Assembly (NCBI RefSeq): GCF_017591425.1
Contig: NW_024467121.1
Location: 16,938,707 to 17,002,706, forward strand
Source of the DNA: Ochotona curzoniae
Taxonomy: Eukaryota; Chordata; Mammalia; Lagomorpha; Ochotonidae
Length of the DNA: 64,000 bases
Reading direction: 5' to 3'
Every line of letters begins with the position of its first letter. Positions within the stretch are counted from its first letter, which is position 1. Made by a program: the position numbers and the translations under genes. The notes beneath the pieces were generated by a model. The model ran no database searches, was not told the origin of the DNA, and saw nothing but the letters and a program-made list of their open reading frames with translations. This document shows positions 1 to 11,883 of this stretch, one piece after another.

Positions 1-218
1 CACTCTCCACATGGCCACAACGGCTAGAGCTGAGCTAGTCCAAAGCCAGGAGCCTCCTCTGGGTCTCCCAAGGACTTTGGCCACCTCTGCCACTTTCCCA
101 GGGCACAAGCAAGAAGCTGAATCTAAAATGGAGTAGACAGGATGTGAACCAGTGTCCATATAGGATGCCAGTCATTTAAGGCAGAGGATTAGCTGATTAT
201 ACCACTGCATTGGCTCTG
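1..218 (-). mobile_element. CSINE, cut by window edge
   Basis: Reads on the minus strand as a lagomorph C-type SINE. The plus strand shows the reversed landmarks in order: the 'ggccacaacggctagagctg' segment, the 'agccaggagcc' segment, 'ctttcccagggcacaagc', and the head reversed as 'ttggctct'. The 3' tail lies outside the window. CpGs have mostly decayed, so it is not young. Confidence 0.85.
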
Positions 219-889
219 TTTCAGTCATCTTAAAGATAAAATTGTATGTGCCTTGAGTATTTCAATTTTTCGTATGCAAAACATGGACCTATAACAAAAG
301 ATTATCCTAGTACCAAAACTCTCAAATTCATATATATATTATTTCCATAATAAGCATTTTGATGATCCCATGGATTTTAAAATATTCTTCACCAAAACAA
401 ACGATCATTTCATTCCATTTTTATGAAACTTTGCAGTACCTCATCTAGTGGATAAATGTTTGAAAGATTGTGTCATTAGTATAGTGTTAATTTTTTGATG
501 GTAGACATCAGAAAAGAAACTGTCACCTTTTATTAAAATATGAGCTAACCAAAGAGACAAAAGGTCAGTAAGATTAAACAAAAAAAAAAAGCTTATCTGT
601 CACAAACGTTCTGTGTACTCTGTGCTGTGCTTTGTGATTTTGTGGTCATGCAAATTAAAAATTATAATACCTTCAGAAGAAATGGAAAAAGTTTAGTATT
701 GAAACAATGGCACTTCAATTTATTTCCCAATGAAAGTATATTAAAGTCCAATTTAAAGATATAAATGTTTTACATAATTAGCACTACAATTGTGGAAGGC
801 ATAGACTGCTCACATCACAGATAAACTATAGAAGTTATCATTATTTGAATAGTTGGTCCTAAACTGATCCCGAACCTAAAATGATTCCT
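219..889. other. AT-rich unique sequence
   Basis: No gene, RNA gene or recognisable repeat seen. A short A-run lies near 581-590. Confidence 0.5.
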
Positions 890-1228
890 TTATTTTTATT
901 TATTTGTTAATTAATTAATTTATTTATTTATTGGAAAGAGTGACAGGGAATGACAGAAAGATCGATCTTCCATCCACTGTTTCATTCTCTAAATGACCAT
1001 AGACGGCTCAGATGGGACCAGGGCAAAGCCAGGGTCTAGGAACTACATCTTGATATCCCACACCTGTGGCAGAGGCCCAAATGCTTGAGCTGTCATTTTT
1101 CTTGGCTTCCCAGACACATTATCAGGAAGCTGAATTGAAAACAAAGCAGCAAGGACTCACACCAACACTTTCTATGGGTTATCAACATCACAAGTTAATG
1201 GCTTAAGCATAATGCCACAATACTGACC
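890..1228 (-). mobile_element. CSINE, old copy
   Basis: Begins on the plus strand with a reversed A-tail ('tatttttatttatttg' and TTAA/TTTA repeats), then 'ggaaagagtgacagg', 'gatcttccatccactg', a middle with 'gacacattatcaggaagctg', and ends with the reversed head. Strongly diverged; resembles the older CSINE subfamily that carries the 'cacattagcaggaagctg' block. Confidence 0.75.
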
Positions 1229-3035
1229 GTTTTGATTTTACTCTTTAATCTGAAATCTTTGGCAATAATACACTCACTGGAAGTTACTAGGTTTTGTCAT
1301 TCTCTATGGAAATTTCTAGCTGGAAAATGATATAATGCATTTCTGAGAAACATATTTTTTAATTACTCTTAAACCTCTTGGAACTTAAGAAGCATAGTTG
1401 GGGTTAAGAATATCAAATAGCAGAAACAAAAATATCAGAATTCCACCTCCATCTCAAAATTTCTGCTCTTCGCTGCTTTTCTCTCTGTCATTAAATACTT
1501 ATTGCCGTTATTTTTCTAGCCTGTCTGGCAAAACACAGGATTACCTCCAACACCCAAATTGTTTTTCTTGCAGCTACAGTGACTTGAGAAACATCACATA
1601 ACAATGGGAGTCCTAAATTCAGCTTTCTCCTTGAAGTGCTCAGTGTGAACAGCATGGCCCATATTTTCCACTGAATCAGCTGGGTCTCAAAGGGTAGAAG
1701 AGCAGGGGTACAGGGGTCCACACAGATACTTAGTTGATAGAGGGTATAATTTCAAAATTGAGGGTGACCTCTCAGAGCAAAATTTCATGAATTTTGCTAT
1801 TCTGTGTATTAGCAAAATTAGATGACTTTTACAGCTCATTATCACCGGAAGATAGTGACCAAATGAACTTCCCGTTGCTCCACACTGCAGGCAAATGGTC
1901 CAGAGTTACTGAAGTCACCATAATTCAACCATCAGTTTTTGATTCAGTTGCTTTCAGGGTTTGGATTTATGAAGCAGTATACAACTGTACTTGGCATGAG
2001 TTTGTAAGTACACTCAGAGAAGCTGCCAAAAATGAGCAGAGAATCTTTGGCAGAAGAAAAAATCCAGATGGCCACATCAAATGGATCACATTCATGAGCA
2101 TTGAATTAGATTTAAAGAGAAGAGTAATATCTATCTGGGGAACATCTTTTATAGGGTTAAATAGCATCGTTGTCATAACCTGGGACATAAAACTTCAAGA
2201 AGCTGATCATGAGGTTCAGCATTTAAGCTATGGCACTGAATTAGTGACAGGTTGGAAGTTTCAAAAGGACACCAGGGCATGAGCAGAAACTCTGCAGCAG
2301 AGCTGCTGGGCTGGCAAGTGCTAACAAGTTGTCAGATCACACTGGCAAAGGGAGTTGTCCTGGAGCAGTCAGGGAGGATAAAACATCAATGCGCATGGCC
2401 ACAGAAGCAGAAAAGAAAGTCTCCCACATCTTCAGGTATGCAAGTAATATCACAGGTTTCCAGGCCACACTGCAAAGATTTTAGATCATGAAAAGCACTT
2501 AAGAATTGTTTCACTAAACTCACCATTCTATCGGTGATGAAACTGAAGTAAAAAAGATTGCCATTCATTACTGGATGCCTTCATGCTGAGAATGGTGCTA
2601 TTCTTTCTATCATTAAACATTAACTTAGCAATTAAAAAGGGAACTAATCTGTTGAGAGACCAGCCCCTCCCTAGGACCACATGATCTAATAACCACTGTG
2701 GGACAGGTGATGGGCACATCAGTTAAGTTGCCTTCTTCCCACATCCAAGACTGTTTTCAAGTCCAAGTTTGACCATTTCCATGCCAGCTTCCAGCTTAAT
2801 GACCACATTTAAAGGTGACAGGTGATGGCTAAAACTTCGGTTTCTGCTATTCATATACAGATCTGGATGGAGTTCTTAGTTCCTAATGTAGTCCTACCTG
2901 ACCTAGCCTTAATTGTCGCAGGAATTAGGGGAGTGAGCCATTCATTCTCCTTTTCTCTTTTTTTTCTCTTCCCGCCTTTCTAATTAAAGGAAGAGGAATC
3001 ATATTCTCACTTGCTCTGTCGCTCGCTCTCTTGCT

Positions 3036-3037
<2 letters not shown>
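1229..3037. other. Unique sequence, no supported gene
   Basis: An open frame of 162 codons (1794-2282, plus) is the longest in the window, but no family is recognised and a frame of this length is expected by chance in 64 kb of AT-rich DNA. Bases around 2920-3035 may hold a badly decayed SINE 3' end ('ggggagtgagccattcattc') leading into the microsatellite. Confidence 0.45.

Positions 3038-3107
<70 letters not shown>
3038..3107. repeat. (TC)n(AC)n compound microsatellite
   Basis: About 18 uninterrupted TC units (to 3074) run straight into about 16 AC units (3075-3107). Likely polymorphic. The TC-to-AC order matches the tract ending the SINE at 63341-63682, so it may have grown from a SINE tail. 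Confidence 0.97.
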
Positions 3108-3109
<2 letters not shown>

Positions 3110-3112
3110 TAA

Positions 3113-3440
3113 GCTGGGCCAGCACTATGGCATTGCAAGTTAAGCTTCCACCTGCAGTGCCGCCATCCCATATGGATGCCAGTTTGAGTCCCAGCTACTC
3201 CACCTCCAATCTAGTAGATCAAGCTCTGTTCCAATGTACTGGGAAAGCAGTAAAGAGTGATTCAAGTACTTGGACTCCTGCACCCATGTGAAAGATCCTA
3301 AAGAAACTCCTGGCTCCTGACTTCACATCAGTTCAGCTCCAGGTGTTGTGGCCATTTGGGGAGTGAACCATTGGATGGAAGACCTCTTTCTGTTTCTCCT
3401 CCTCTCTGTAACTCTGCCTTTAAAATAAAAATAAAATAAC
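3113..3440 (+). mobile_element. CSINE, old subfamily
   Basis: Head 'gctgggccagcactatgg', a B-box-like 'gtttgagtcccagctactcc', middle 'tgggaaagcagtaaagagtg', then 'gaaactcctggctcctgac', 'ggggagtgaaccattggatg', 'ctctctgtaactctgcctt' and an A-rich tail of (AAAAT)n type. It lies directly after the microsatellite. Confidence 0.88.
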
Positions 3441-4535
3441 ATTTTTAAGAAGTGTCATAACCACTTTGCTTCTGGCCTTGCTATTTTAGTGATAAATACA
3501 GCCAGTCATTAAAAAATCATAAATGAAACAGCAAGAAAATTGCTGTAAAATGATTAGTAAAAATTTATATGGGCATTTACTTAGTAAGAAAAAATACTCA
3601 GCATTAGAAGATAGGTTTAACACATTTCTCCTGATGCTTTGTTTGTAAGATAATATAAAGGTAGCTGCATAAATCTAGGCTTTCCTCTCCCATAATACTC
3701 ATGTAAGTAGTACAGTATAGAGTCCTCCTACACAGGAATCCTCCATCCATCCTGGTACTATGTTCCCCAGCGTCCTTGCTTTCTGATCAGAGTGATAGCA
3801 GGAGTAATGTATGTGTTACCTGCAGCTCTGATTAAGAAATAGCATTCTCTCTCCACACTCCATCCCTCTGCATGGAAGGACAGATTTGAAAACCCAAGTG
3901 TTGGTGGAACCACAAGTAAGGAAGAATGTAGGTCCTTGTGGATTAGTGTAGAAAACGTGTTCCATAATTCAAAAGCATCATTTTAACATTGCTATTTGAG
4001 CAAGAAATAAACCTTAGTATGGCTGTAGTACTGACAGCTTGGGGTCAATTCTTAAAGAAGGTTAAGTACTCTGTGATATAGTCAACTATTTCCTTAAGCA
4101 GGTGCCATGTTAAATATGGCTGAAATGTGTAAAAATATGCTGTATTCCAAAAAGGATTTGTTTGAATGAAGTATGCCTATTAGAAATGCATAATGCACAA
4201 AAATTAGAGGCATGAGCTTCTTTCTTATGGCACCAGTGTTTATAACTTCAGAACTCATCTGTCTCTTTGCATTTCACAAGGCAACATTTTATGCACAAAT
4301 GATGACTACTGCTTTGATTCAAGCCATGGGATCAAATTATATCATTGGAATGATATTTCCAAAGAACTACTGGGAATTGTATAAAGCTGCTATTTCTAAC
4401 AGGTTTCTCTAAATCTCATTTAGAGCCAGAACAGCCCAATTTGCTTGTGCCAAGAAGAAAGTTTCCTAATGTCCCATATCCTGAAATATTCTAAGAAGTA
4501 GAACTCAAGCTGCAGGCATGTTCATGTTTGAGTAA
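3441..4535. other. Unique sequence
   Basis: No repeat family or gene recognised. A 66-codon plus-strand frame near 4212-4412 shows no recognisable domain and is taken as chance. Confidence 0.45.
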
Positions 4536-4648
4536 TTCAGAAAGTTCATGGGCAAAGAAGGGACGGAATGATTATGTTGATGTAAAAATATCTACTAAAA
4601 TCAATGTGCAGGTTTTTATAATATACAGTTTTCCATGAACATTTTGGA
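4536..4648. mobile_element. MITE-like inverted-repeat element (copy C)
   Basis: Left arm 'ttcagaaagttcatgg' (4536-4551) is nearly the reverse complement of right arm 'ccatgaacattttgga' (4633-4648), about 13 of 16 matching. The interior is short (~80 bases). The arms resemble those of the elements at 24331-24520 and 43553-43672. This looks like a small non-autonomous DNA transposon; the family name is not certain. Confidence 0.5.
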
Positions 4649-4658
4649 AACCCAAGCC

Positions 4659-4987
4659 CCAGGTCTGGCACCATAGTTTAACAGCTAAAGCCCTTGCCTT
4701 GCACTCGATGGGATTCCCATATGGGCAGGAGTTCTAGTCCCAGCAACCCCACGTCCCATCCAGCTCCCTGCTTGTGGCCTGGGAGGGCAGTTGAGGACGG
4801 CCCAAAGTCTTGGGACCCTGCACCTGTGTGGGAGACTCAGAAGAGCCTCTAGGCTCCTGGCTTCGGATCGGCTCAGCTCCAGCCTTTGCTGCTGCTAGTG
4901 AGTGAATCGATGGATGGGAGATCTTCCTCTGTCTCTCCTCTCTGTATATCTGTCTTTCCAATAAAATAAATAAAATTTTAAAAAAGA
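4659..4987 (+). mobile_element. CSINE with target-site duplication
   Basis: A complete SINE runs from 'ccaggtctggcacc' to 'tctttccaataaaataaataaaa'. It is flanked by the 11-base direct repeat 'aaacccaagcc' at 4648-4658 and 4988-4998, the signature of L1-mediated retroposition. It inserted at the right end of the MITE-like copy C. Confidence 0.93.
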
Positions 4988-4998
4988 AAACCCAAGCC

Positions 4999-6417
4999 TC
5001 ATAATGTAAATAGTGCAAAAATGACCAGATCCTGAAAAGGCCATAAGGAGGATCTTACATTTGGTTCAACCTTTTCAGTTACATAAGGGAAAAATGACCT
5101 AATCACGTCACTCACATAGCAAAGGACTTATAATTATGAGATTCCTGACTTTTAATCTGGAGTAATTTTTTTTTTCACAAAGAAACACCATATCACATGA
5201 ATTCAACACCACCCCTATTTTTCATTCAATGATACTCTCTCTCCTTTGTATGCCGAATTTTGGGCATCTACTGAATTGTACACAAAGGACTTGAGCACAT
5301 TCAACACAGAGAATTTGTCTGACAAGGCAGCTTGACATGACAATGGTTGCTTTTGTACAATCTTCTAAACTATTGCTAAATACAGAGGTATGACTCTCCC
5401 TGTCCTCAAATTATTTCTGTGAATAACCTAAAAACACGAATTTGTCTTTTACCTTTTAAACAAGAAAAAAATAGAAATAACATGAGAATACTGGAAGAAC
5501 ATCTGTCACCTTTCTAATATACACTTCACAAGAGCTGAGGTGGTGTGCACACATAAATTGTCCAGTGGTGAAATTGGTGTTGATACCCAGAACTCTTGAT
5601 TCTGGGTCCTGTAACTGGTTGCTTAAAATTACCATTCCCTATTTTTATTCCAATCATGTCATTCAGTAACTATTTTGCACTGAATAAGAATTTTCATTGC
5701 AATTTCCTCAATACTATGTTAAAATATTTCATGAAAATAATGTTTCAGGCTAACATTTTTGCAATTATTTTGTTAAATAAAAATATACTTGAGAGCATGC
5801 AATATTGCATTTTCCATGTAGAGCTCATAATTAGTTGTAGAGAAAATATATTCAGTGGTTAATTTGTATTATTCAAATAATTGAAAGTAAAAATGTTAAG
5901 TTATTAGCAGAATCTCAAGAAGAATTATGTTTCTTTATCCTGATGGCTTTTCCAATCATCTCTTTTTATTGAGATTGAACAAAAATAGCCATAGCACTAA
6001 CACATTAAACCCTGAAAAATTTTTATATCTGAAAATTATTTGCTGTGATTTTTTTATAGCAAATATTTTGCTCGTCTACATTGCATGATACTCTTTGAGC
6101 CATGACAAAAGACATAATATTCTTTTAGGAATGCATGTGCAGATACAGTGGAATACTCTTCAGCCTCTGAAAAGATAATACTGCTTATTACAACACCAGA
6201 GTGTTCATTCATGAACTAAAAGACATAAGCTAGCCACAGAATGAAAAAAATTGTGTGATTTTTTTAGATGTAAATGCTAGAAACAAAAAAAAAAATAAAA
6301 GAATAGAATAGTGGTTATCAAAATTCATGTCGAAGGGTTCCTATTTTTAGTTATGTAGAAAGTATAAGTAGAGGGATTTAATGTAAAGTCGAATTATAGT
6401 TAATAATTGTATATATT
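4999..6417. other. Very AT-rich unique sequence
   Basis: Nothing recognised. An 88-codon frame at 5596-5862 has no family resemblance and is AT-driven. Confidence 0.45.
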
Positions 6418-6720
6418 TTAAACATTTATTTTAATGGAAACACAGAGTTACAGAGAAAAAGAACTTCTGTCTGCTGGTTCACTCTCCAAGTGGTCACAAC
6501 AGCCAGAGTTGAGCCAACCAAAGCCAGCAGCCAGGAGCCTCTTCCAAGTCTCCCACTTGGGTGCAGGGCCCCATCACTTTGGTCTGTCCTCTACTGCTTT
6601 CACAAGCCATAAGCAGGGAGCTGGATGGGAAGTGGAGCAGCTGGGACATGAATCGGCACCCATATAACATCCAAGTGCATGTAAGGCGAGGCTTTAGCCA
6701 CTGAGCCATCACGCTGGGCC
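6418..6720 (-). mobile_element. CSINE
   Basis: Reversed tail 'aacatttattttaatgg', then 'cagagttacagagaaaaag', 'ctgctggttcactctcc', 'agccaggagcctcttcc', 'gggagctggatgggaagtgg', ending 'cacgctgggcc' (reversed head). Full length by landmarks. Confidence 0.92.
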
Positions 6721-7011
6721 TAACAGTTTTATATTTCTAGCACTAAAATTTTGCTAAGAGTAGATTTTAAGTACTCATTATAAAAACTATGCAAGGTGAT
6801 GCATATTTTCTATATTCAAATACACTAATAATTTCACTATATATGGATATATAAACTTCATGTTGTATATACCATAAGTATATAATATTTAAAATATTGC
6901 TGGTAAATTTATTAGCAAGATAAATAACAATGAAAAAAACTTAAAACATTAGATGATGCAAATCAAAATTATTATGAATTATACATAAAATCTGAAGACT
7001 TTATGATTTCT

Positions 7012-7199
7012 TCTTTTTAAGATATACTTATTTTTATTGGAAAGGCAGGCAGAGTTACAGAGAAAAAGATCTTCCATCCACTGGCTAACTCCCCAAATGG
7101 CTGCAATGGCTGGAGCTGAACTGATTTGAAGCCAGGAGTCAGTTTATTCTAGGTCTCCCAAATGGGTGCAGGGACCCAAAGCCTTGGGCCATCCTTTAC
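7012..7199 (-). mobile_element. CSINE 3' half, inverted
   Basis: Holds only the 3' two thirds of a minus-strand CSINE: reversed tail 'ttaagatatacttatt', 'gatcttccatccactgg', 'agccaggagtc', then 'gggacccaaagccttgggcc'. It stops where a plus-strand SINE 3' half starts at 7201, giving a head-to-head inverted pair. Confidence 0.85.
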
Positions 7200-7331
7200 C
7201 TGGTTCCTAGCTTCGGATCAGCTCAGCTCCGGCCGTTGTGGCCAACTGAGGAGCGAATCAGCAGATGGAGGATCTTCCTCTCTGTCTCTCCTCCTCTCTG
7301 TATACCTGACTTTCCAATAAATCTTAATATA
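7200..7331 (+). mobile_element. CSINE 3' half
   Basis: Starts mid-element at 'tggttcctagcttcggatc' and runs through 'gatcttcctctctgtctctc' to 'gactttccaataaatctt'. It is 5'-truncated and directly abuts the inverted SINE half at 7012-7199. Confidence 0.88.
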
Positions 7332-8752
7332 AAACCCAAAATGTAAAAACTCATTAATTAAATTTCCCGATCTTTCATTCATCTATGAACTCACTTATGT
7401 TCTTTCAGGAATCTGTCAAAGTCATTAATGAAGAAGACAATTGTGTTAGTTTCACTGTTATTTAAGTAATAGTAATAATGAAAGTTAGTGGCTATTTTTA
7501 ATGGCTTCAGCTTAATTTGTCTCCTCATTGTTTTATATTACTGGCTAGCAGATTATGGTAGAGGCTTGATTCAGTTTAGATGTAGGCTGACCTTTGGGAT
7601 GTGATTTCATTGTATTATATTGCTAGGACAAAGCACAATTGGATCAGGATGCTGTGATGACAGGGGTCCAACATTCAGTTGTTTGCACATGCTCAGCCAT
7701 TGGCAGCCTCCAACACACACCAGACTAACTGGCTACATCAACTTTCTTTCTTCCTAGGAATTTTCTCTCAGTTATTTTATTTAAAGTAGCAAAACTCTGA
7801 CTAACATAATTACTAAATGTGTAATTGAAAGGCAGGACTGTTAATAGCATATTATGTAGGCTTTATAATTCTAATTTGGTCTTTGTTTTTTGAAAGATTT
7901 TGGAAACCTCTTCCCTGCCTTGCTGCTTTCCACCAGCCTCCTACATTACCCCTCTCCTCCTCCTCTGTGAATTTAAAAGGAAATTACTTGCCGAAGCCAA
8001 AGAGAGAGAAAGAGAGAGAGAAAGAGTTAATAGCCACAGTAATGTGTTACATACACTCTGACTTCCCCATTATACTAACTTGGGGCAAATTTATTGCTTT
8101 AAAGTATTTCATTTACATCTCACAAAATGTATGTATGAAAGTATGTGTGTATACTTCTATATTTTTCCATCCATCTTTTACACAAGCTATGCCATACTGT
8201 TCAGATCGCTCTTCTAAAAATGTATTTATTCTGATAACAATGAAGTTGCAAGTAATTCAATACAAAGATGTATAGATACCACTCAGTCCTCTTTCTAAGT
8301 TTAACATAGGAAATGCACAATGAAAACTTGGTGAAGGAAGAAAGTGATCATTGCTTGTGGTTTAGAATACAGACCAAGAACCAACTGGGCCACCTCACGC
8401 AGTTCCTGCATTTAAAGGGTACTGCCACACAGATTTTAAATATGGTGCATCAGTTTGTTTGCATACGGAATTTATAGAATTAAATCATATATCCTTTGGC
8501 CACAATAGCCCTGTATAATGAAACATTCCTAAATTCAGTATCTTAGAAAAAGCATAGTAAGTCTCACTTATCAGTTCAGGGCTATATTTGGACTTAAAGC
8601 ATTTTTGTTCATTTTGTGTCATAACAGATTATAACAGGGATAAACAAACCTTTACAAAAAGAGGGTGATAGTAATAATTTTAGGAATTTGAGTCATGCAG
8701 ATTGTTCTCACTAGGGCCTTCTCAGCATTAAAGCAACAGAATACATATGTGA
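7332..8752. other. Unique sequence with a GA-rich patch
   Basis: No gene supported. A purine tract of GAGAGA/GAAAGA units lies at 8000-8026. A 130-codon frame at 7883-8275 crosses this tract and has no recognisable domain. Confidence 0.45.
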
Positions 8753-9297
8753 ATGGGTGTGGCTAGGCTACAAAAGCAGGCAGTGCACCATATTGGAACC
8801 ATGGGCTATGACTGGCAGACCTCTGGCTATGCTAAGATTTCAAATAACTTCCAATCTCAGTATAATACAAGTTTGACTTCTCGCTCATATAGACATCACC
8901 AACGCAGACTGAGTGGTAGGAACAGGCTCCCACATTTTCACAATCACCATGACAACAGCAAAGCAAACATGGCTAGCAATTACCCCCCAACATTACATAC
9001 CTTTCATTCGTATATTACTGGCCAAACCAAAAGAAATGGGCTTTGCTCCACTTCAAAATTCAAAGAACAGTGTGAGCCTCTTTAGTGCGGAGATGGAAAG
9101 GAGAAGGAGTAAATTTGTCACTGTACACAAGGCAATTGTAGCTGCTGCCCCATCTCGAAAATGTGATAAACCAGTATCCCAGGGGAAAACTCACCTGTGT
9201 CTCTGTGAATGTGATGTATAACATCAGCACAGATTTGGGCTCTCTGGGCATGTGGTTATTGGTATGGTGAATTATTTTCAATATTTGCAGGTATATG
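8753..9297 (+). pseudogene. Possible upstream part of decayed ERV
   Basis: Two overlapping plus-strand frames (110 and 102 codons) lie just upstream of a recognisable retroviral reverse-transcriptase fragment. I do not recognise a domain here. Position and similar decay suggest it could belong to the same element; this is inference only. Confidence 0.3.
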
Positions 9298-9556
9298 GGA
9301 TCAAAGCAATATGTTTTTGCATGGGGTCTGTAATAGTATATATTCTTTCTTGCTGCTAGGATATATCAACTCTCCTGCTCTCTGTCATATTACATTCTGT
9401 AAAGATTTTGATCATCTTGTTGCTCTGCAAAATACCATGCTTGACTACCATATTGGTCATATCACATCAAAATACTCAAGTGAGCAGAAAGTGACAAGTG
9501 TCTTGGATGCCATGATAAAGTACACAGCATGCCACAGTGTACACAAGTACTTATAA
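9298..9556 (+). pseudogene. Endogenous retrovirus pol (RT) remnant
   Basis: Plus-strand translation gives 'KQYVFAWGL' (from about 9304) followed, after stops and a frameshift near 9331-9345, by 'GYINSPALCH' at 9359-9388. These fit the region just before the catalytic motif of retroviral reverse transcriptases, where a G-[YF]-x-[NH]-SP segment is typical. The following segment at the catalytic YxDD position reads 'YHIGHI', so the aspartate pair is lost. With a frameshift, stops and an altered active site it is a dead fossil. No LTRs were found. Confidence 0.7.
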
Positions 9557-10170
9557 AATTCAGGCACCTGTCACAATCATAGTGTTCATAAAATTGCATG
9601 AAATGGGGACTCTAATCTCCTATCTTAAGAAAGGACTATTTATGTAGCCATATACTGTTAAAACGAAACATCACCTCAGGCTTAATGGTTTTCTTTAGAT
9701 TTTGGAGCAAGAATATGCTATAGCTGTGCAGGGTGCTCTGATGCATTTATGGAATGACACAATGGCTGCCAGTTCTAGAGGCACAGAGAAAGAGATCCTT
9801 GTCACAGGTCCAGAGTGTATGATCTGCTATCAGGGGTTATGTGTGGTAGATAAGGCATTATGGAAAACCTCTGACAGCTAAGTGGAGTCACTATAGACAA
9901 TATCAGGGTTCTGATACAGGAAACTAGTTTTGAAAAAGCAGCTGCTGGCGTGCTCCCTGGTCTTAGGTAATTAAATGACTATCTATGGGATACACATAAA
10001 AGGCTGGGTATGATCCAGTTCACCAGGTTACAAAGTTTAACTGGTACATCACAATGTAGCTCATGATCGAAACTACACTGAGTGGTCCAGATGGCCCCAG
10101 GCATACATGAGTAGGTGTATTTCAATAATTGACCTCCCAACTTACCACAGCAGTTTGCTGAGGCAGTCAC
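9557..10170 (+). pseudogene. Possible downstream part of decayed ERV
   Basis: No long frame. Short stretches could be further pol remnants, but nothing is specific enough to name. Listed because it continues from the RT fragment without an intervening repeat. Confidence 0.25.
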
Positions 10171-10199
10171 TATAACGTGATTACAAAGAACTAAAAAAG

Positions 10200-10310
10200 A
10201 GACAGAGAAAGAAAGAAGAAAAGAAAAAAAAATAGATTAAAAAAATAGAAAATAGAAAAAATTTTAAAAAATAGAAAAAAATAGAAAAAAATCTAAAATA
10301 GATTACTTTA
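10200..10310. repeat. A-rich simple repeat (AAATAG-like)
   Basis: Irregular units of 'aaaaaatagaaa' and close variants on the plus strand, with purine-rich 'gaaagaaagaag' at the start. Confidence 0.85.
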
Positions 10311-11793
10311 ATATGTTGGTTAAAAATAGTATGATTTAATGCTGCTTTCTCAGGGATGACCTCAACGAATCATGGTGAAAAAGAAATCTATTTGTGGACA
10401 CACAAGCAGGGGATTTGGTTAACTTTTTATATGAAAAAAGAAGTAACCTAGGCATGAAGCCACAGAAATACTTAGAGGTAGCCAAAACAGGCCTAACTGT
10501 AAGAACCTAGAAATACCAATGCTGAAAAACTGAAAACAGAGAGGAGAAAAATAATCACACAAGACAGACTCACAGCTGAGGGAATAAAATCCTTCCAGAA
10601 GTGCACACACTTACCAGGAAAACCATATGAATCTGAGACTGAATCAGGCCGACCCTGGCCGCGGCCGTCTTTCAGCTTGTACACACAGCCCACAGAAGAA
10701 GTAGATAAGATGATAGAAACATCTATTATATAACTGAGTATTCATGACTCCTTAGCATCAAGATTAAACAACCACCTGTCGCTGCTCCCAAGTGGTCAGC
10801 TCTGTCAGCAATGGACACCAAATCCGACTCTCCAATGTGGTACCAGAAGACACAGCTACTTGTCAGACCTGAGGAACAATAATTCATTCACTAAAAAAAC
10901 ATTCAGGATGTGCATACATCATGCAGCATCACTGCCTCTGTAAGCATCATCTTCAGTCGCTTTATAGAAGACAACACACTGGGACACTTGGTTCCATAGA
11001 ATGTCACATTGAATTCAATGACCTAAATGCACAATTGGTATAGCAAAAGATAGCAGAGTTCATGTATGGGTGACTGCTTTTATCTTGTTCCACTGATCAA
11101 TATCTTTTTCCCTGGGTCAATATCACTATCTACTGACTGATAAATACGTCTGAATACTTAGTGAAGTATATTATATATATTTATATATATCTTATATGTA
11201 TATAATATGTTTTCAAGAACTTTAAAAATTTTGGCCATTGAAATCCCAATATGTTCTTTAATCTATAAATCAATTTAACTAAATATATGTAATGGTGAAA
11301 CTTCCGATATTGAATAAGATACATTAACCTTTTTAACAATTCTCAATAAAATATATTTTTCTCCATTCTTGTTTTCACAAATTTTTTTAGAGATCTTATT
11401 TTGCTGTTGCTGTAAGGGGCATAGATTTTGAATGCTTTTCATTCCTTTTTGTTGTTCATAGTTAAACACAGACCCAATATTTTTTACATCAGTTTAAAAC
11501 CAGCTTCATTTCCATATGTTTCATTGTTCATAATTATTAAGTGGATTCACTGCAATTTTCTTTATTGGTAAGAATGTCTTCTGTGAAATAGATGATTTAT
11601 TTTGGTTTTATTTTTATTTTTTATTATTGTTTGTTTTAGTTTACAAAAAGCAGGATTTCTTAAGCCAGAAAAACGTGCTACCATCTCAAGTTAGGAGAGG
11701 GGTTTTCAACAGAGAACCAAAAATCTTGTTTAAGCACAATCTGGGGGGGAAGAAAAAGTGGACCAACAACTAATTATCAGAGTGTTGCAACAA
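10311..11793. other. Unique, AT-rich; one isolated CpG cluster
   Basis: A small GC cluster at about 10647-10670 ('ggccgaccctggccgcggcc') stands out in AT-rich surroundings. On the minus strand it is followed by a consensus-like donor 'ggtaagt' near 10614-10620. No exon can be claimed. An alternating AT tract lies at about 11166-11212. Confidence 0.4.
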
Positions 11794-11818
11794 AACTCTT
11801 CAAACGGGCCCGGCACGG

Positions 11819-11829
11819 TGGCGCAGTGG
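11819..11829 (+). promoter_or_regulatory. Pol III A box of CSINE
   Basis: 'tggcgcagtgg' matches the tRNA-type A box (TRGYnnAnnGG) near the SINE head. Confidence 0.75.
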
Positions 11830-11872
11830 TTAAGGTCCTCGCCTTGCACGCCCGGGATCCCATATGGGCGCC

Positions 11873-11883
11873 GGTTCTAATCC
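11873..11883 (+). promoter_or_regulatory. Pol III B box of CSINE
   Basis: 'ggttctaatcc' is a full match to the tRNA-type B box (GGTTCnAnTCC), 44 bases after the A box, as in tRNA-derived SINEs. Confidence 0.85.

Noticed and set aside
1794..2282. 162-codon open frame with an ATG, the longest in unique sequence
   Set aside because: No domain or family recognised. With a stop probability near 0.055 per codon, about one frame this long is expected by chance in 64 kb read in six frames. No splice or promoter evidence.
10493..10693. Minus-strand frame beginning MGCVYKLKDG, recalling a myristoylated Src-family start
   Set aside because: Only the first three residues resemble that group; the rest does not match any member I know, and no acceptor or further exons are visible.
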